Shown: positions 6,165 to 7,692 of the stretch, piece after piece | Numbering within the stretch: the first letter of the stretch is position 1 | How the letters are laid out: the number at the start of each line of letters is the position of its first letter | DNA from: an uncultured Blastococcus sp. | Lineage (GTDB): Bacteria; Actinomycetota; Actinomycetes; Mycobacteriales; Antricoccaceae | Assembly: GCA_946221975.1 (NCBI GenBank) | Contig: CAMIGT010000052.1 | Span: 1 to 7,692, forward strand | DNA length: 7,692 nucleotides | Reading direction: 5' to 3' | Notes under the pieces: model-generated | Told to the model about the DNA's origin: nothing | What the model saw: only the letters and a program-made list of their open reading frames with translations | Database searches by the model: none | Translations under genes and position numbers: made by a program

Positions 6165-6493
6165 CGGGCCGCCATCGAGTCCGTGATGCGCTGCAGGTCC
6201 TCGCGTAGCGCGCCATAGCTCGCGGTCGCCGCGCCGGGCAGGGCCCGCAGTACGACGATCGAGCCGGCAGGCAGCTTGGCGTACTGTTCGCGGCACAGGG
6301 CGCGCAGTCGGCGCGTCACCCGGTGACGGATCACCGAGTTGCCGACCGCCTTCGAGACGATGAACCCGCACCGGGTTGCCTGCTGCGAGGGCGCGATATG
6401 CGCGACCAGGTTGCCGCGACGTACTCGTCGCCCCTGACGGACGGCAGTGCTGAAATCGCGGCTGTGCCCGATGCGCTGACTGGGTGCGAGCAC
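6161..6493 (-). CDS. rnpA: Ribonuclease P protein component
   Basis: The protein subunit of RNase P binds the catalytic RNA and pre-tRNA 5' leaders to support tRNA 5' maturation. It has 110 aa, normal for actinobacteria. Visible landmarks: the N-terminal RIGHSRDF (7-14) and GRRVRRGNLVAH (21-32), the central strand RCGFIVSKAVG (41-51), and the RNR-motif helix GNSVIRHRVTRRLR (51-64). The second residue of the RNR core is histidine (RHR), which is common in actinobacteria. The start is GTG 6493 (VLAPSQR); no good Shine-Dalgarno sequence is present, so translation may depend on coupling with rpmH, whose stop is 30 nt upstream. The stop overlaps the yidD ATG. Confidence 0.94.
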   Translation of the reverse strand: MLAPSQRIGHSRDFSTAVRQGRRVRRGNLVAHIAPSQQATRCGFIVSKAVGNSVIRHRVTRRLRALCREQYAKLPAGSIVVLRALPGAATASYGALREDLQRITDSMAAR

Positions 6494-6523
6494 CGCCGTC
6501 GGCCCGGGTGGGCAGCGAGTCGA

Positions 6524-6661
6524 CTAGGCCGACAGCGCGCCGCGGCCCTTGCGGCGACGCGAGGCGAGGATCGCGCGCCCGGCACGGGTACGCATCCGCA
6601 GCCGGAAGCCGTGGGTCTTGGCGCGCCGGCGGTTGTTGGGCTGGAACGTCCGCTTGCTCAC
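6524..6661 (-). CDS. rpmH: 50S ribosomal protein L34
   Basis: This 45-aa gene is on the minus strand, starting with GTG (6661-6659) and ending with TAG (6526-6524). The protein begins [19 protein letters not shown], continues [20 protein letters not shown] (20-39) and ends RGALSA, an essentially canonical actinobacterial L34. It is a component of the large ribosomal subunit that is rich in arginine and lysine. A purine-rich stretch AGAAAGCGAG about 7 nt upstream is a weak ribosome binding site. It is first in the operon rpmH-rnpA-yidD-yidC-jag-rsmG-parA-parB and divergent from dnaA, the normal actinobacterial arrangement. Confidence 0.96.
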   Translation of the reverse strand: MSKRTFQPNNRRRAKTHGFRLRMRTRAGRAILASRRRKGRGALSA

Positions 6662-6686
6662 TGCGGGCTCGCTTTCTGTTCGATTC

Positions 6687-6700
6687 ACCACGCGGGTGGT
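6687..6700 (-). other. Small leader hairpin just upstream of rpmH
   Basis: ACCAC (6687-6691) and GTGGT (6696-6700) form a 5-bp stem with a 4-nt loop. In an rpmH transcript it would lie about 26 nt before the start codon, next to but not covering the weak ribosome binding site. Confidence 0.3.
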
Positions 6701-6723
6701 ACGACGGGTGAGGCTCGTGGGTG

Positions 6724-6739
6724 CGGTGGCATGCCACCG
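6724..6739. promoter_or_regulatory. 16-bp perfect palindrome in the rpmH leader
   Basis: CGGTGGCATGCCACCG is self-complementary over all 16 bases. It lies 62 bp upstream of the rpmH start and downstream of the probable promoter. As DNA it would suit a dimeric repressor in roadblock position. As RNA it could form a 6-bp stem with a 4-nt loop. No known operator was recognised. Confidence 0.45.
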
Positions 6740-6744
6740 ATGAG

Positions 6745-6813
6745 CCTGTCAGCGCCAAAGCGTCGCGCGTTCGAAAGGGTCGCTGCGACGCCGAAGGCGC
6801 CTTGAATGACAGG
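6745..6813 (-). ncRNA. Nested stem-loop in the 5' leader of rpmH (cis-acting RNA candidate)
   Basis: Complementary blocks are nested in order. CCTGTCA (6745-6751) pairs with TGACAGG (6807-6813), GCGCC (6752-6756) with GGCGC (6796-6800), and GCGTCGC (6760-6766) with GCGACGC (6785-6791). GCG (6767-6769) continues with CGC (6781-6783) after a one-base bulge. This gives 22 base pairs interrupted by a 6-nt bulge and a 3 x 4 internal loop, closed by an 11-nt loop. If transcription starts near 6830, this would be the first structure formed in the rpmH mRNA. The pairing is read directly from the sequence; a role in controlling L34 or the operon is inference, and I do not recognise a known RNA family. 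Confidence 0.45.
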
Positions 6814-6836
6814 TGACGCATTTGTGCGACCTATCT

Positions 6837-6865
6837 ACGGTACGGATGGCAGGCAGGCCGGTCAA
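6837..6865 (-). promoter_or_regulatory. Candidate rpmH operon promoter
   Basis: On the minus strand TTGACC (6865-6860) is a 5/6 match to the -35 consensus, followed after exactly 17 nt by TACCGT (6842-6837), which fits the relaxed actinobacterial TANNNT -10. Initiation would fall near 6830, giving a leader of about 170 nt. The high GC background makes chance matches possible. Confidence 0.4.
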
Positions 6866-6904
6866 ACATCGGCGGGCAAAGTGTAGCGAGAGCCACGCGA
6901 TTCT

Positions 6905-6918
6905 TGCGCGGCCGCGCA
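6905..6918. repeat. 14-bp GC palindrome between rpmH promoter and DnaA boxes
   Basis: TGCGCGGCCGCGCA is a perfect palindrome, followed on the plus strand by ATTTT. It could be a weak 5-bp stem with a 4-nt loop or a protein site at the edge of the origin; GC-rich DNA makes such palindromes more likely by chance. Confidence 0.3.
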
Positions 6919-6940
6919 TTTTGGCAGCCGTTCGCGGGCG

Positions 6941-6959
6941 CGGCGTGAGCGACACGCCG
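6941..6959. terminator. Stem-loop separating the rpmH side from the DnaA-box region
   Basis: CGGCGTG (6941-6947) and CACGCCG (6953-6959) form a perfect 7-bp stem with a 5-nt loop. There is no immediate T-run on the minus strand side; a TTTT appears 11 nt beyond on the plus side (6971-6974). It may stop stray transcription between the divergent units or be an origin boundary element. The function is not established. Confidence 0.3.
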
Positions 6960-6987
6960 AAGTATCGAAGTTTTCCGGTGATCTAGT

Positions 6988-7246
6988 TGTGGACGAGAAC
7001 GGCTTGGCGATAGCCTGGCTTCTCACCGTCGTCCTGCTGTGGATCGCTGAGTGCCCGTGTCTCAGTGAGGCTCATCGCAGACCCCGGGCAGGCACCGCGA
7101 CCAAGGGAGTAGTATCTCCACAGCCTGTGGGTACAACTGTGGGTAAGTCTAAAAAACGCCCGTGACCAGGAAGTATGGCGACCTGGTTTTCCACATCGTT
7201 TGGCCGTACGCCGGATGGATGTGGAAACCGAAGAAAGATTTCCACA
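6988..7246. other. oriC: oriC-like DnaA-box cluster upstream of dnaA
   Basis: At least eight 9-mers close to the DnaA box TTATCCACA (actinobacterial preference TTGTCCACA) occur in 260 bp. In box orientation they are TCGTCCACA (6988-6996, minus), CGATCCACA (7038-7046, minus), ATCTCCACA (7114-7122, plus), GTACCCACA (7126-7134, minus), TTACCCACA (7138-7146, minus), TTTTCCACA (7187-7195, plus), GTTTCCACA (7220-7228, minus) and ATTTCCACA (7238-7246, plus). Each has one or two mismatches to one of these two forms. This part of the gap is visibly less GC-rich, with runs such as CTAAAAAA (7149-7156) and GGTTTT. It lies between divergent rpmH and dnaA. The main actinobacterial oriC is often in the dnaA-dnaN gap, which is outside the window, so this may be the origin itself, half of a bipartite origin, or an autoregulatory dnaA region. 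Confidence 0.65.
7114..7146. promoter_or_regulatory. Triplet of DnaA-box-like sites at 12-bp spacing
   Basis: Three box-like 9-mers start at 7114, 7126 and 7138, exactly 12 bp apart. The first two face each other and create the perfect inverted repeat CCACAGCCTGTGG (7118-7130). An A-run (7151-7156) follows directly. This compact array is the most likely DnaA assembly point in the gap. Confidence 0.5.
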
Positions 7247-7353
7247 ACGAATACTCGCTGATACTCAGGCCCTGGAACACGCCGGCACACACCCACGACC
7301 GAGGTCGCCGTGACCGTCTCAGGCACGAGTCAGCGAGCCTGCGACTACCCGCC

Positions 7354-7360
7354 GAGAGGA
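7354..7360 (+). promoter_or_regulatory. dnaA ribosome binding site
   Basis: GAGAGGA ends 9 nt before GTG 7370 and supports this start codon for dnaA over nearby out-of-frame alternatives. Confidence 0.6.
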
Positions 7361-7369
7361 CGACCCCGC

Positions 7370-7692
7370 GTGACCGATCAAGCTCCTGATCTGGAACCGA
7401 TCTGGTCAGAGGCGATCGCCACGATCCCCGCCGAAGAGCTCACCGGACGCCATCGCGCACTGCTGCGGCTCACCAAGCCGGTCGGGCTGATGAACAACAC
7501 CGCCGTCGTCGCGGCCCCGGATGTGTATACGCAGACGATGATCGAGACGAAGCTGCGCCCACTGTTGGGCAAGGTGCTCTCGCAGATCCTGGGACACTCG
7601 GTGCAGATCGCGGTCACCGTCGACCCGGCGATGCGCACGGCCGAGCCGCAGCCGGCGACGGAGCAGCCCGCCACCGACACCCCGGACCGCAC
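7370..7692 (+). CDS. dnaA: Chromosomal replication initiator protein DnaA (5' part)
   Basis: DnaA binds DnaA boxes as ATP-bound monomers, assembles on the origin, opens it and recruits the helicase. The gene starts at GTG 7370 with a good Shine-Dalgarno sequence and runs off the right edge after 107 codons. The visible part is domain I, about residues 8-88: LEPIWSEAIATIPAEELTGR, then the strand and helix LMNNTAVVAAPDVYTQTMIE and LGKVLSQILGHSVQIAVTVD. After that a Pro/Ala/Thr/Glu-rich linker (domain II, long in actinobacteria) begins. The AAA+ and DNA-binding domains are outside the window. It is divergent from rpmH, and the box cluster immediately upstream suggests autoregulation by DnaA. Confidence 0.95.
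   Translation, partial: MTDQAPDLEPIWSEAIATIPAEELTGRHRALLRLTKPVGLMNNTAVVAAPDVYTQTMIETKLRPLLGKVLSQILGHSVQIAVTVDPAMRTAEPQPATEQPATDTPDR

Larger units (their letters stand above)
6662..7369. other. 708-bp non-coding gap between rpmH and dnaA
   Basis: No convincing gene is present. The rpmH half (6662-6865) holds the structured leader and candidate promoter. Positions 6866-6987 hold two GC palindromic elements and nothing else recognised. Positions 6988-7246 hold the DnaA-box cluster. Positions 7247-7353 hold a short direct repeat of ATACTC (within 7251-7266) and no clear hairpin. A dnaA promoter could not be assigned with confidence. Confidence 0.7.

Noticed and set aside
5865..6821. Long minus-strand open frame (318 codons) ending at the yidD stop
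   Set aside because: Only its last 99 codons match a family (YidD). The rest runs through rnpA and rpmH in another frame, so the start is placed at ATG 6164.
6987..7011. Possible dnaA promoter TTGTGG with TAGCCT after 18 nt
   Set aside because: Weak -35, spacing slightly long, and almost 360 bp before the start codon; not enough to call, although overlap with a DnaA box would fit autoregulation.
7251..7266. Direct repeat of ATACTC upstream of dnaA
   Set aside because: Only two 6-bp copies; too short to separate from chance.
7072..7326. 84-codon minus-strand open frame across the DnaA-box region
   Set aside because: No family resemblance, no ribosome binding site, and it covers the box cluster; long chance frames are common in GC-rich DNA.
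7162..7389. 75-codon plus-strand open frame ending inside dnaA
   Set aside because: GTG start without a Shine-Dalgarno sequence, overlaps DnaA boxes and the dnaA start in another frame.

Overview
This window is the replication-origin neighbourhood of a high-GC Gram-positive chromosome (Actinomycetota). The gene order, read from right to left, is dnaA > | oriC-like gap | < rpmH < rnpA < yidD < yidC < jag < rsmG < parA < parB, then a convergent cwlM-type amidase homologue >. This matches the arrangement around the Mycobacterium tuberculosis origin (dnaA; Rv3924c to Rv3917c; Rv3915), except that no gene stands between parB and the amidase homologue, where mycobacteria carry Rv3916c. The proteins are clearly actinobacterial, but I cannot name the genus. 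The long low-complexity extensions on ParA and ParB point away from Mycobacterium itself, perhaps towards a Geodermatophilales/Frankiales-like lineage (inference).

Layout. Positions 1-642 (+) hold the 3' part of a degenerate N-acetylmuramoyl-L-alanine amidase (CwlM-like) that has lost the zinc-ligand motifs. Positions 701-6661 (-) hold eight tightly packed genes in one apparent operon: L34, the RNase P protein, YidD, the YidC insertase, the Jag KH/R3H protein, RsmG, ParA and ParB. Two junctions are ATGA overlaps, and rsmG and parA are 4 nt apart. Positions 6662-7369 are non-coding. The rpmH-proximal half contains a probable promoter and a strongly structured leader. The dnaA-proximal half contains at least eight DnaA-box-like sequences and short AT-rich runs. 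Positions 7370-7692 (+) are the start of dnaA.

How the parts work together: DnaA binds the box cluster to start replication, and ParA/ParB segregate the new origins by loading ParB on parS. The most striking feature is that five perfect 14-bp parS cores lie inside the coding sequence of parA (three) and parB (two), all in the same reading phase. Each is translated as the pentapeptide VSRET and lies in a long, probably disordered N-terminal extension. A sixth, slightly imperfect parS overlaps the stop codon of the cwlM homologue. The centromere is thus written into the segregation genes themselves. The remaining genes serve translation (L34, RsmG), tRNA maturation (RnpA), membrane-protein insertion (YidC, YidD) and cell-wall regulation (CwlM-like).

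No mobile elements, tRNAs, rRNAs or CRISPR arrays were seen. I did not find a new multi-gene system. The points most worth a second look are the in-frame parS cluster with its extensions, the nested hairpins of the rpmH leader, and the DnaA-box triplet with 12-bp spacing.
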